This document shows positions 8,098 to 15,784 of a stretch of DNA of 34,146 nt, in pieces. Below the pieces are notes generated by a model. That model searched no databases, was not told the origin of the DNA, and saw only the letters and a list, made by a program, of their open reading frames with translations. Both the position numbers and the translations under genes were made by a program. The stretch covers positions 1 to 34,146 of the forward strand of contig JBMYVY010000016.1 of the NCBI GenBank assembly GCA_049606855.1, in the 5' to 3' direction. Position 1 is the first letter of the stretch; each line of letters begins with the position of its first letter. This DNA comes from JBELHR01 sp049606855 (lineage in GTDB: Bacteria > Bacteroidota > Bacteroidia > Flavobacteriales > Flavobacteriaceae).

Positions 8098-9774
8098 ATG
8101 AAAGTATCACAAGAACCAGTTAAGTTAACCGACATACTCAAAGATAAAACTTTTAAAGTACCCCTTTATCAAAGAGAATATTCTTGGACTTTAGACCAAG
8201 TATCCGATTTATTCTATGACATAGAAGAAATAGATAATGATGGACATTTCTTAGGGTCATTACTACTATATATTGCTAGTGACAAAAAAATGGAAATTGT
8301 AGATGGGCAACAAAGGATGACAACCTACTTCTTATTGCTTTATGCTCTATATGATAAGCTAAAAGATACTGACAAATCAAAAGCTATTGAAAGAATAAGT
8401 ACTCTGTTGTTTGTTATAGACCCTAATGACCTTTCAGATGAAGCAACTATATCAGAGCCAAGATTAGAGACAGGTAAAAGAGACAAAAGATTATTCAAAT
8501 CAATAATCAAGGGAGAGGATTATACCATATTTAAAGACGGGAGAAGAAAATCTCACAAAAATCTTACTAATGCTCTTGAGTTTTTTGATAATAAACTTCA
8601 AGAAATTCAAAATAACAAGGGATTGGACGGACTTGTTTCCTTTACCCAGAAAGTTATTAAAAGTGAGTTTATCGTCATGACAGCTGAAAAACAATCTGAC
8701 AAACTTTTACTTTTCAAAACTATTAATGCTCGCGGATTAGACTTAACAAAGGGTGACTTAATTAAAAACGAATTATGTCATAAACTACATGGCTTAGATA
8801 TAGATGAGGCTATTGAAAACTGGGACGAAGTACGAAATCGTATTGAAAAAAATAATGGCAACTTAGATGTGTATTTATTCCATTTTATCAACTCCTTAGA
8901 TGAAGCTCAAAATTTACGCCAGCAAATAGATAAAAGACGTGGAATAGATAAATGGGAAAAAAAGAATTACCCTCCTGTTCCAGAGAAATATGTGTTTGAT
9001 GTATACTCTGATTATATAGAACTTGTTGGAGCTGAAACTTTTTTAGAAAATCTACTCATTAATTCTGATAAATATTCAAGTTTCATCAACCCTTCATCAG
9101 ATAAAACATACCTAACTAGTTTTAAAGCAATGGGAGTAAATAAGTGTTTTCCTCTTTTATTAAACTCAGTTCGAAAAGTTAGTGAGAAAAATTTTACAAG
9201 CCTAGCACAATCTCTCGAGTCCTTAACATTTAGACATAGCATACTAAGAAATGACCCTAAAGAATTAGAAAGGTTTTATTACCAATTAGCAGAAAATATT
9301 ACTAGTGACGATTCTATTCATTCTACAATAACTAAAATTAAGAATCATTCAAACTTTAAAGAAGAAGATAAATTCAAACAAGAATTTATTGAAGTCAGTC
9401 CAAAATCCTCTGTTACAAAAATGATATTGGATAGGATTATAAGATTACACAGTGAAAGTGTGAACTGGGAAAATAAGGATACACACATCGAACATATTAT
9501 GCCGCAAAAACCAGCAGGAGAATGGTTGCAAATGTTCAATATTGATAAAGATGAATATAAAGATTATTTGAATCGATTAGGAAATCTCACAGTATTGCAA
9601 GATAAAAAAAACATTAGAGCTCGGAATAAAGACTTTAACTTTAAAAAAGAATATTACAAGGGGTCTAGATTAAAAATCACAACAGACATTTTGGAATATG
9701 ATAACTGGAACTACGACAGAATTCGTGAAAGACAAGAATATTTGTATGAACAAGCGAAAGAACTTTGGAAATAA
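8098..9774 (+). CDS. GmrSD-type DUF262/DUF1524 nuclease (modification-dependent restriction)
   Basis: This 558-aa protein fuses the two halves of GmrSD-like type IV restriction enzymes. The DUF262 NTPase half shows VPLYQREYSW (21-30) and DGQQR (69-73), the ParB/Srx-like nucleotide-binding signatures. The DUF1524 nuclease half shows the His-Me-finger motif H463-I-E-H466-I-M-P followed by LGNLT (N496). Known relatives cut phage DNA bearing modified cytosines and need NTP. It is of normal length and has all the key residues, so it is likely active. It stands alone and is clearly AT-rich (18 of 60 G+C by hand count at 8581-8640), which suggests recent acquisition. Its target modification cannot be predicted. 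Confidence 0.88.
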   Translation: MKVSQEPVKLTDILKDKTFKVPLYQREYSWTLDQVSDLFYDIEEIDNDGHFLGSLLLYIASDKKMEIVDGQQRMTTYFLLLYALYDKLKDTDKSKAIERISTLLFVIDPNDLSDEATISEPRLETGKRDKRLFKSIIKGEDYTIFKDGRRKSHKNLTNALEFFDNKLQEIQNNKGLDGLVSFTQKVIKSEFIVMTAEKQSDKLLLFKTINARGLDLTKGDLIKNELCHKLHGLDIDEAIENWDEVRNRIEKNNGNLDVYLFHFINSLDEAQNLRQQIDKRRGIDKWEKKNYPPVPEKYVFDVYSDYIELVGAETFLENLLINSDKYSSFINPSSDKTYLTSFKAMGVNKCFPLLLNSVRKVSEKNFTSLAQSLESLTFRHSILRNDPKELERFYYQLAENITSDDSIHSTITKIKNHSNFKEEDKFKQEFIEVSPKSSVTKMILDRIIRLHSESVNWENKDTHIEHIMPQKPAGEWLQMFNIDKDEYKDYLNRLGNLTVLQDKKNIRARNKDFNFKKEYYKGSRLKITTDILEYDNWNYDRIRERQEYLYEQAKELWK

Positions 9775-9914
9775 ATACTGCATATCAATATTTATAAGTA
9801 ATTGCTTGTTCTTGGCAAATTCTGAAAATGCTCGTGCTTTGTAATTTGTGGTTTACTTTCAAAGTTAAGTAGGGAACTACCATCAACAGCCGAGCAATTT
9901 TAATTTATTTTTTT
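9775..9914 (+). other. Intergenic stretch, nothing identified
   Basis: 140 bases between the GmrSD-like stop and the promoter box at 9915. I see no reading frame, no convincing terminator and no repeat here. Confidence 0.4.
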
Positions 9915-9922
9915 TATATTTG
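9915..9922 (+). promoter_or_regulatory. -7 box before the structured RNA and nine-gene operon
   Basis: TATATTTG matches TAnnTTTG exactly. Transcription would begin around 9927-9929, which is where the left arm of the inverted repeat (9927-9936) starts. A -33 TTTG at the right distance is absent; the upstream DNA is a T/A-rich run instead. Confidence 0.5.
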
Positions 9923-9926
9923 TCTC

Positions 9927-10048
9927 GTATTTCGAACCCGCTTAAGTGCGGGTACCAACCGGGTGTAGTCACCACGGTGGTCAAACAATACGGACCCTAA
10001 CATGTCAAAAAAAACGTTTAGAATCCCTTTATTGCTTTTTCGAAATAC
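9927..10048 (+). ncRNA. Predicted structured RNA or leader closed by a 10-bp stem
   Basis: A perfect 10-bp inverted repeat, GTATTTCGAA (9927-9936) and TTCGAAATAC (10039-10048), closes a 122-base element. Directly inside is a second perfect stem, CCCGC (9937-9941) with GCGGG (9948-9952) and a 6-base loop. A third possible pairing is GGGT (9961-9964) with ACCC (9994-9997), around the ACCACGGTGGT palindrome (9971-9981). The G+C-rich core contrasts with its AT-rich flanks. The -7 box places the transcript start at the first base of the closing stem, as expected of an independent small RNA or a structured leader. It ends 31 bases before the next start codon. No Rfam family was recognised. Tandem stems inside a closing stem fit a multibranch RNA; a DNA-level role (recombination site, operator) is also possible. 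Confidence 0.5.
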
Positions 10049-10079
10049 AAATGATGTTTAATTATTAAATCTTATTTGT

Positions 10080-10892
10080 ATGAAAAATTTACACAACAAT
10101 CCGTTCACCGATTCATTAACTGCTTATAAGCGAATTTCGGCTGAGCCCTTTGAGGCCAGTGCGAGTTTTGGCTTAAAAAGGCATTACAGTCAAGACTATA
10201 TTTCTTTTGAGGAGTTCATAGATCGATTGCAGTATACCCAGCGCATCGTAAAGCAAAACTATGACCTAGATCTTTCTGTCCAGGTGACTCAAACTCAGAT
10301 TGTGCTGCACAAGCACCAAGAGCCTCATGTCCGTTTAGACTTCATCAATTACCCTCAGTTTCCAACAGAAATTAAGTACTTAAAAAATATAATTACTTAT
10401 TTCGTAGAATTCTTAGCCACTCAACTCATGCAAAATCGTGTGGTGATCAATTTCCCTGATGAACATTTGATGATTTCAAAAAGTGATCAGCTAGACCCAG
10501 GAGTGACAGAGGTCAAAGAAATCCCACAAGAACTTCAAGCCGCAGAGCTCTTCAGCAAATACCAAGGCTCTAAACTCCTCTCCTCTACCCTGAGTTCAGA
10601 AGGATTCCTAGTCAAACGCTTCCCTGACCTCATCGAAACAGTGAATGAAGAAGCCTACCTACATCCTCAAGGTATACCTCTTTTCCAGAGATCCATTCAA
10701 GCCGGTAAAGCACGTCCTATAATCCCGGCTCTAGAGCTCTTTTATGATAAGCCTACTAGAATAGCGATTTACACCAAGTTCCTGCTCTCGGGAACTCCAA
10801 TAAACCTAGAGATATGGGAAGTTCAGGGGCAAGTGGATCTCAATTCAGAAAAACCGGGGCGTTTAATTCAAAAAATCAAGGCAAATGACTAG
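10080..10892 (+). CDS. Hypothetical protein, first gene of the nine-gene operon
   Basis: This is a 270-aa soluble protein with no signal peptide or membrane segment and no motif I recognise. The N-terminal half (to about 135) mixes helices with strands rich in Val/Gln (LDLSVQVTQTQIVLHKH). The C-terminal part has a conserved-looking segment, FLVKRFPDLIETVNEE, and a hydrophobic strand set ending in LEIWEVQGQVDL. It begins 31 bases after the structured RNA element and overlaps the next gene by 8 bases, so it leads the operon. It might be a recognition or structural subunit, but nothing in the sequence proves it. Confidence 0.75.
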   Translation: MKNLHNNPFTDSLTAYKRISAEPFEASASFGLKRHYSQDYISFEEFIDRLQYTQRIVKQNYDLDLSVQVTQTQIVLHKHQEPHVRLDFINYPQFPTEIKYLKNIITYFVEFLATQLMQNRVVINFPDEHLMISKSDQLDPGVTEVKEIPQELQAAELFSKYQGSKLLSSTLSSEGFLVKRFPDLIETVNEEAYLHPQGIPLFQRSIQAGKARPIIPALELFYDKPTRIAIYTKFLLSGTPINLEIWEVQGQVDLNSEKPGRLIQKIKAND

Positions 10893-11235
10893 AGTAGAAC
10901 GATATCATTTTATAAGACTGAAAATGGTGGATTTAATAGAAGACGTGGAGCTTTATCTGAATTTATGGAGGTATGATCCTGGAAGTAGTGGTACGACTGG
11001 GTATAGAATTGGGTCCACTAGAGGGAACTTAAATAAAGCATTGGAGTCATGGAAAACGGCATTCACTCCAGAGGCATTTGTTGAATATAAGCCTAAAGGC
11101 AGTGAGCCTGAGTATTATGGCTGTGAGGAGTGTGGGGAACAATTCCCTAAAGATGAAGGGGTTGTTATATCGGGTTTTGGGTTTTGCAAAACCTGTATGG
11201 ATAAATTAGATCGTGAACGAAAAAAAGACAAGTAA
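10885..11235 (+). CDS. Small protein with C-terminal zinc ribbon
   Basis: In this 116-aa protein the last 40 residues form a four-cysteine zinc ribbon: CEEC at about 79-82 and CKTC at about 102-105, 19 residues apart. The N-terminal region is helical (YHFIRLKMVDLIEDVELYL), followed by a Gly/Ser-rich loop. Such ribbons bind nucleic acid or protein partners; no family name is certain. The start overlaps the stop of the upstream gene by 8 bases, and the next ATG is 2 bases beyond its stop codon. Confidence 0.75.
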   Translation: MTRVERYHFIRLKMVDLIEDVELYLNLWRYDPGSSGTTGYRIGSTRGNLNKALESWKTAFTPEAFVEYKPKGSEPEYYGCEECGEQFPKDEGVVISGFGFCKTCMDKLDRERKKDK

Positions 11236-11236
11236 A

Positions 11237-11902
11237 ATGAAATATTTAATGAAAAGATTTGGAGGGTCAGCAGTAATTATTGGAGGAGGAAAGGCCAGTG
11301 ATTCTAAGCTTCCGGAAAATCAAGAATTCGACAACCTATTACTTAATTACAGTACAGAACTCAGTCCTCAACTAAACTATATATCCTCCTATGATGCCCT
11401 AGTGCAGCATATGGGGAGCTATGAACTGCTTCCTAAAACAGCGGTTAAACTGGGATGTCTCAAGCATCGATTCAATGAATTTTCCATGCGAGATACCGTG
11501 ATGGCAGAGACAAATATTTACATCTATGCCAACAGCTATCCCAATGTTATAGGGGTAATTATTAGTACCAACGCACCAAGTCTTAAGTGCTTTTTTGACG
11601 ATTATAAACCCAATGGCTATGACTATGTTTTAGACCTATGGTTTAATGCTCCACCCGAGCCTATTTATCAAATCAAAGAGCATCCCGATCACTTGGAGAT
11701 CATTCTATTAATTTTAATCTATAAAATGGGACTCATCTATGAAGGGGATGTGCAAGAATTCATTCCCAGTAAAACCTATTTAGGTAAAAAGTTCAACTCC
11801 GATTTCTGCCGGAGGCTCAAAACCAAACTCGAGGACATTGAAACCGATCAGCAGATGGTTGATTTATTAAAGAAAGAAGGTTATGAAATTTACAGAAGCT
11901 GA
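11237..11902 (+). CDS. Hypothetical protein of the nine-gene operon
   Basis: This 221-aa protein has no recognised domain. ATG 11237 is chosen because it follows the stop of the zinc-ribbon gene by one base; a GTG at 11213 in frame would add eight residues inside that gene. The N-terminus has a short glycine-rich strand (GGSAVIIGGGK), not a Walker A. Later parts alternate strands and helices (ETNIYIYANSYPNVIGVIIST; LEIILLILIYKMGLIYEG), and the C-terminus is charged. The hydrophobic stretch at about 155-170 is too short and isolated to call a membrane helix. Confidence 0.72.
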   Translation: MKYLMKRFGGSAVIIGGGKASDSKLPENQEFDNLLLNYSTELSPQLNYISSYDALVQHMGSYELLPKTAVKLGCLKHRFNEFSMRDTVMAETNIYIYANSYPNVIGVIISTNAPSLKCFFDDYKPNGYDYVLDLWFNAPPEPIYQIKEHPDHLEIILLILIYKMGLIYEGDVQEFIPSKTYLGKKFNSDFCRRLKTKLEDIETDQQMVDLLKKEGYEIYRS

Positions 11903-12047
11903 AGCAGAATTAATAGGAATTATTTTAGGTTGGGCATTTCTCATAGGTATAGGCTTATTTGGCAAAAAAAAGAATTTGAATAGGAGGCATCATATTACAT
12001 GGCCTGAGAAGTCAAAAAAGACAACTAATTCAGAAAAAAATGAATAA
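11883..12047 (+). CDS. 54-aa single-span membrane peptide
   Basis: This short frame begins at an ATG 20 bases inside the end of the previous gene. It encodes an acidic N-terminus (FTEAEAE), one hydrophobic helix (about residues 10-26, LIGIILGWAFLIGIGLF), and a Lys/Arg-rich tail (KKK, RRHH, KSKK). The layout is that of a single-pass inner-membrane peptide with a cytoplasmic basic tail. It fills the only gap that would otherwise break the operon, and the MazG gene starts 23 bases later. Small membrane peptides in defence operons are often effectors that depolarise the membrane; that function is inference. Confidence 0.6.
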   Translation: MKFTEAEAELIGIILGWAFLIGIGLFGKKKNLNRRHHITWPEKSKKTTNSEKNE

Positions 12048-12070
12048 ATTAGTATTTCAAACAAAAAGCT

Positions 12071-12412
12071 ATGACTGAAATCCAAGAACTCATAAAGGCC
12101 TTGACTGAATTCCGTGATGATCGGGATTGGACACAATTTCATGATTCTAAAAATCTTGCCACCGCTATCAGTATTGAAGCTGCGGAGCTCAATGAGGTGT
12201 TTTTGTGGAAGACCATCAAGGAATCTGAGAGTCCCGATCTACAGGAGAAGATCAAGGAGGAATTGGCTGATGTGCTTGCTTATGCCTTGCTTTTAGCGGA
12301 TAAGAGGGGCTTGGATGTCAAGGAAATTGTTTTGGATAAAATCCGTAAAAACGGGGAGAAATATCCTATTGAAAAATCTAAAGGAACGGCCAAAAAATAC
12401 ACGGAGCTATGA
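12071..12412 (+). CDS. MazG-like nucleotide pyrophosphohydrolase
   Basis: This 113-aa all-alpha protein is of the single-domain MazG/RS21-C6 type. The metal-binding motif is complete: E36-A-A-E39 and E64-L-A-D67, 28 residues apart. W46 and the C-terminal YPIEKSKGTAKKY segment also match this family. Such enzymes hydrolyse (d)NTPs to NMP and pyrophosphate, cleaning up modified nucleotides or depleting pools. The stop overlaps the next start (ATGATG at 12409-12414), so it is coupled to the GIY-YIG/DUF2075 gene. In this operon it may starve phage replication or remove modified dNTPs, or it may simply sanitise nucleotides; the sequence does not decide. Confidence 0.88.
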   Translation: MTEIQELIKALTEFRDDRDWTQFHDSKNLATAISIEAAELNEVFLWKTIKESESPDLQEKIKEELADVLAYALLLADKRGLDVKEIVLDKIRKNGEKYPIEKSKGTAKKYTEL

Positions 12413-14061
12413 TGGATTTTCAAATCTCTGAATATCCCTTTGAAAAAGATTACTTAATACAAATAAATCAAAACAGAAATGCAGTAAACTACCCAGTGGT
12501 CTATATCATCTTTGATGATGAAAAGAGGCTTGCATACATTGGAGAATCGACCAATGTTCAAGGTCGGATGAATCAGCATTTACAGCACCCTGAAAAAAGG
12601 AAGCTTAAGTACTTATACGTGGTTAGTAGCCCCTATTTTAATAAGTCTGCAGCCTTGGATATAGAGAGTAATTTAATTCAATATTTTACCGCCGATGCCA
12701 CTTTTAAACTACTCAATGCAAATGCTGGGATTTCAGCCCATAATTTCTATCAGAAGCCTGAATATTTTGAACTTTTTTCGCGTCTATGGGACAAATTAAA
12801 ACTGAATAAAGTAGTAAATCGAGATTTACTTGCTTTAGATAATTCAGATATATTCAAATACTCCCCATATAAGGCTCTTTCAGCAGATCAAAACCTCGCC
12901 ATACAAGAGATTCTAAACATTTTAAAGCAGGAAGATTCCGGCCATATTTTTGTGCAAGGATCTGCAGGAACGGGTAAAACCATACTGGCTATTTATCTGA
13001 TCAAGCTCTTGAATTCTAAGTTTGACTTAAGTGATTATGAAGACAAGGAAACAGAGGTTTATCAACTTTTAGAAAGCATTGCGGAAATGAATCAAATCAA
13101 GGTAGGTTTGGTTGTACCAATGACTTCGTTGAGGAATACTTTGAAGACGGTTTTTGGGTCCATTCCTGGACTTAAAAAATCAATGGTCATTGGTCCTACA
13201 GAGGTGGCAAAACAAAAGTATGATCTACTTATTGTGGATGAAGCTCATAGACTCAAAAGGCGAAAAGCCTTAACAGGTTATGGAGCTTTTGATAATGTCA
13301 ATAGAGTTCTTGGTTTTGACAAAGAAGAAGGAACAGAATTGGATTGGATTCTAAAGCAATCCACTCATCAGATCTTTTTCTATGATGCTGCCCAAAGCAT
13401 TCGTCCAACAGACATTCCTGAAGAGCGATTTAAAGCACTTAAATCCTCAGGACATCTAATTCCTCTCAAATCTCAAATGAGGGTGAAATCAGGAAACGAT
13501 TATATCAAGTTCGTCAGACATCTCTTTCATCCAGAGCATGAAAATCCATATGCTCCATTTAAAGACGATCAATACGAATTGAAAGTTTATGACCACCTCC
13601 AAGACATGCTCGATGCCTTACAAGAAAAGGAAGATCAAGTCGGTCTCTCCAGAGTGGTAGCAGGTTATGCTTGGCCATGGATCTCTAAAAACAATCCAGA
13701 ACTAGCCGACGCTGAAATCGATGGAGTCTCAATGACCTGGAACCGAAGCTATCAAGACTGGATTCACTCCGCACTTGGAGTCAATGAAATGGGCTGTATA
13801 CATACCACCCAAGGTTATGATCTTAATTATGTAGGAGTCATTATTGGAAAGGACATAGGTTATGATCCTGTAAACAACAAAATCTTTGTCCGAAAAGACA
13901 ATTACTTTGACGCCAAAGGAAAACAAAAAACAACCGAAGAGGACCTTAAAGAGTATATCATCAACATCTACAAAACGCTGATGTATCGCGGAATAAGAGG
14001 TTGTTATTTATATGTGTGTGATGACGGGCTTAGGGAGTATATTAAAAATTCTTTAGGTTAA
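12409..14061 (+). CDS. GIY-YIG nuclease fused to DUF2075 SF1-type helicase
   Basis: This 550-aa fusion starts with a GIY-YIG domain (about 28-110), with VVY at 30-32 in place of GIY, YIG at 43-45, R53 of the RxxxH motif and E84 in the late helix as candidate catalytic residues. A DUF2075 (Schlafen group-3-like) helicase follows: Walker A GSAGTGKT (184-191), Walker B VDEAH (276-280), FFYDAAQSIRP and the late IHTTQGYDLNYVGVIIG motif of SF1 helicases. It would translocate on or remodel DNA or RNA and nick it. The first of two adjacent ATGs overlaps the MazG stop, and its own stop overlaps the methyltransferase start (TAATG). All key ATPase residues are present. I cannot tell which nucleic acid it acts on. 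Confidence 0.9.
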   Translation: MMDFQISEYPFEKDYLIQINQNRNAVNYPVVYIIFDDEKRLAYIGESTNVQGRMNQHLQHPEKRKLKYLYVVSSPYFNKSAALDIESNLIQYFTADATFKLLNANAGISAHNFYQKPEYFELFSRLWDKLKLNKVVNRDLLALDNSDIFKYSPYKALSADQNLAIQEILNILKQEDSGHIFVQGSAGTGKTILAIYLIKLLNSKFDLSDYEDKETEVYQLLESIAEMNQIKVGLVVPMTSLRNTLKTVFGSIPGLKKSMVIGPTEVAKQKYDLLIVDEAHRLKRRKALTGYGAFDNVNRVLGFDKEEGTELDWILKQSTHQIFFYDAAQSIRPTDIPEERFKALKSSGHLIPLKSQMRVKSGNDYIKFVRHLFHPEHENPYAPFKDDQYELKVYDHLQDMLDALQEKEDQVGLSRVVAGYAWPWISKNNPELADAEIDGVSMTWNRSYQDWIHSALGVNEMGCIHTTQGYDLNYVGVIIGKDIGYDPVNNKIFVRKDNYFDAKGKQKTTEEDLKEYIINIYKTLMYRGIRGCYLYVCDDGLREYIKNSLG

Positions 14062-14642
14062 TGAAAGCACCAAACCCTTACCGAGAAAACGCAAATCTCC
14101 TCGCCTCCCAATACGAAGCTCTAGACATGAGCTTCACCCAAGAGCAAATGTCTCACAAGTTCAAGGACTGTAAAAATCTTTTAGAACTAGGTAGCGGTTC
14201 GGCTAGAGACCTGGCTGTGATGAAGAAAAAGGGGTTTGAAGTTATGGGAATTGACGGATCTGAGGCTATGATTGGTGAAGCTCTAGACTATCACCCGGAG
14301 CTTAAAGGAGACTTAGTACAATTTGATTTGAATGATGGATTACCGGATTTTGATCAAGGTTTTGATGGTGTTTTTAGCATTGCTACTTTGATTCACGTAA
14401 GGCCAGAGAATTTGAAAAAGCTGATGCACAATATCAAGTCCTGTCTTAAAAAAGATGGATTGTTTTTTGTGATTGTTTCTGGAAAAAGAGAAGTTATGGA
14501 TTCACGTTATTTCAATCAATATAACTTCCAGCAGTGGAATGAATTATTCAAAGAGTTCTTTGAGGTTAAGGAAATATTTCAAGATGCAGATCTTAGGGAT
14601 CGAGATATAGATTGGTATACATTTACATTAGAGAACACATGA
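14061..14642 (+). CDS. Class I SAM-dependent methyltransferase
   Basis: This 193-aa protein has a Rossmann-type methyltransferase fold. Motif I is LELGSGSARD (41-50), motif II ends in the ribose-binding acid D65 (VMGIDGSEAM), motif IV is GVFSIATLIHV, and it continues with LKKDGLFFVIVSGK. The absence of a DPPY/NPPY motif and of PCQ argues against a DNA adenine or cytosine methylase. It resembles small-molecule, protein or RNA methylases (Methyltransf_11/25 type). TAATG joins it to the helicase gene and ATGA to the HNH gene, so it is produced together with two nucleases. Its substrate is unknown; marking self nucleic acid or modifying a nucleotide signal are possibilities only. Confidence 0.85.
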   Translation: MKAPNPYRENANLLASQYEALDMSFTQEQMSHKFKDCKNLLELGSGSARDLAVMKKKGFEVMGIDGSEAMIGEALDYHPELKGDLVQFDLNDGLPDFDQGFDGVFSIATLIHVRPENLKKLMHNIKSCLKKDGLFFVIVSGKREVMDSRYFNQYNFQQWNELFKEFFEVKEIFQDADLRDRDIDWYTFTLENT

Positions 14643-15781
14643 AACTAGATACTCAAAATTTTATTCAAGTCAGCCAAATTCTCGAACGTGATGCAAAATT
14701 TGCGACCTATAAATTTGCCTTATTAAGAGCAACTATTGAAAGTATTGAGAAGCAAGATCATCATTCTTTAAGAGATCTGGACCGGATGATTTTACCAACT
14801 GGAATCTTGGTCGAGGCTTGGATTATTTACTATTATCCTTTGATGGCTTCGGAGCGGTTTTTGCCCCAGGCTAAGAGTGAAAACCCTTTAAACGAAGAAG
14901 GAAAAAACATTGCATTTCGCAAAGAATTTAAAGCCTTGATCGAGGCCTATGAACCTTATGGAAACTTTCAGCATTTTTATCATTCCTACAAGAAAGGAAG
15001 CCTATCTGAATCGATTCAGTCTCTTGTACTTGATTTAGCAAAAAAGATTCATCAAACCATCACGATCCAGCCCATGAAGTATATCGGTAAATCGACTACG
15101 GGTATCGAGTACGGAATTTACACTATTACAAGTCCTAAAAAAAGAATTCCAAAGGACGCTATGATCAACTCAAGGTTACTCCTGACTCATTTCGGAACCT
15201 ATAGTATATCTAAAGAGTTTTACACGGTACTTAAGTACTTAGGTGGGTTCATTTCAGGTAAAAATGCTATTAATAATGCATGGGCTGAATTCATAGTCAC
15301 AGCGAACAAAACGCATCATATTGATAAGAGTTATGTACTTGACTTGCTAAGCCTGAACCCCGATTCACAGCGTAGCACCTTTGAGGCCAGAAAATACTTC
15401 AACTCACTTCCTAAACTCTTTTGTATTTGGTCCGGTAAGAAGATCACTTCAGATCTCGCCATAGACCATGTACTCCCCTATTCTCATTTAGGAAACAACG
15501 ATTTATGGAACTTACTCCCAACCAAAGCATCCATCAACGGTAAAAAAAGTGACAAAATCCCTAGTGCCGCACTCATAGAAAAACAACAGGACCTCATCTC
15601 AGAATACTGGTATGGTTTACATAAGCATTACACCCAACTCTTCGAAGATGAAATCTCCATAAACCTTGATGCAAAACTTGAATTCACTAATGGACTTTGG
15701 ATGAATAATGGAATCCAAGCCCTTCAATCCAAAAGTAATTTTTTGATTGATGTGAGAGGGTTTGAGGAGTTTAAATTATAA
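14639..15781 (+). CDS. HNH endonuclease domain protein
   Basis: This 380-aa protein starts at the ATG overlapping the methyltransferase stop (ATGA); an upstream in-frame TTG is rejected. Residues about 1-200 are mostly helical and unrecognised. An HNH nuclease lies at 258-305: C262-I-W-S-G-K-K-I, D276-H277-V-L-P, N286/N287, W290-N291-L-L-P. The catalytic His and Asn are present. The usual second zinc-knuckle cysteine (CxxC) is Ser265, so the domain probably works without structural zinc, as in several HNH enzymes. It likely cuts DNA with a divalent metal, and the N-terminal part would give the specificity. The following gene starts 3 bases after its stop. Confidence 0.82.
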   Translation: MKLDTQNFIQVSQILERDAKFATYKFALLRATIESIEKQDHHSLRDLDRMILPTGILVEAWIIYYYPLMASERFLPQAKSENPLNEEGKNIAFRKEFKALIEAYEPYGNFQHFYHSYKKGSLSESIQSLVLDLAKKIHQTITIQPMKYIGKSTTGIEYGIYTITSPKKRIPKDAMINSRLLLTHFGTYSISKEFYTVLKYLGGFISGKNAINNAWAEFIVTANKTHHIDKSYVLDLLSLNPDSQRSTFEARKYFNSLPKLFCIWSGKKITSDLAIDHVLPYSHLGNNDLWNLLPTKASINGKKSDKIPSAALIEKQQDLISEYWYGLHKHYTQLFEDEISINLDAKLEFTNGLWMNNGIQALQSKSNFLIDVRGFEEFKL

Positions 15782-15784
15782 GCA

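Noticed and set aside
9927..10048. Interpreting the structured element as a retron or TnpB guide RNA
   Set aside because: Terminal inverted repeats are compatible with a retron ncRNA, but no reverse transcriptase, TnpB or similar partner is present in the window.
9927..10048. Interpreting the structured element as an integron attC site
   Set aside because: The ends lack the RYYYAAC and GTTRRRY core sites, and no integron integrase is seen.
14061..14642. Reading the operon methyltransferase as a DNA methylase of a restriction system
   Set aside because: It lacks DPPY/NPPY and PCQ motifs and a target-recognition domain, so a small-molecule, RNA or protein substrate is more likely.
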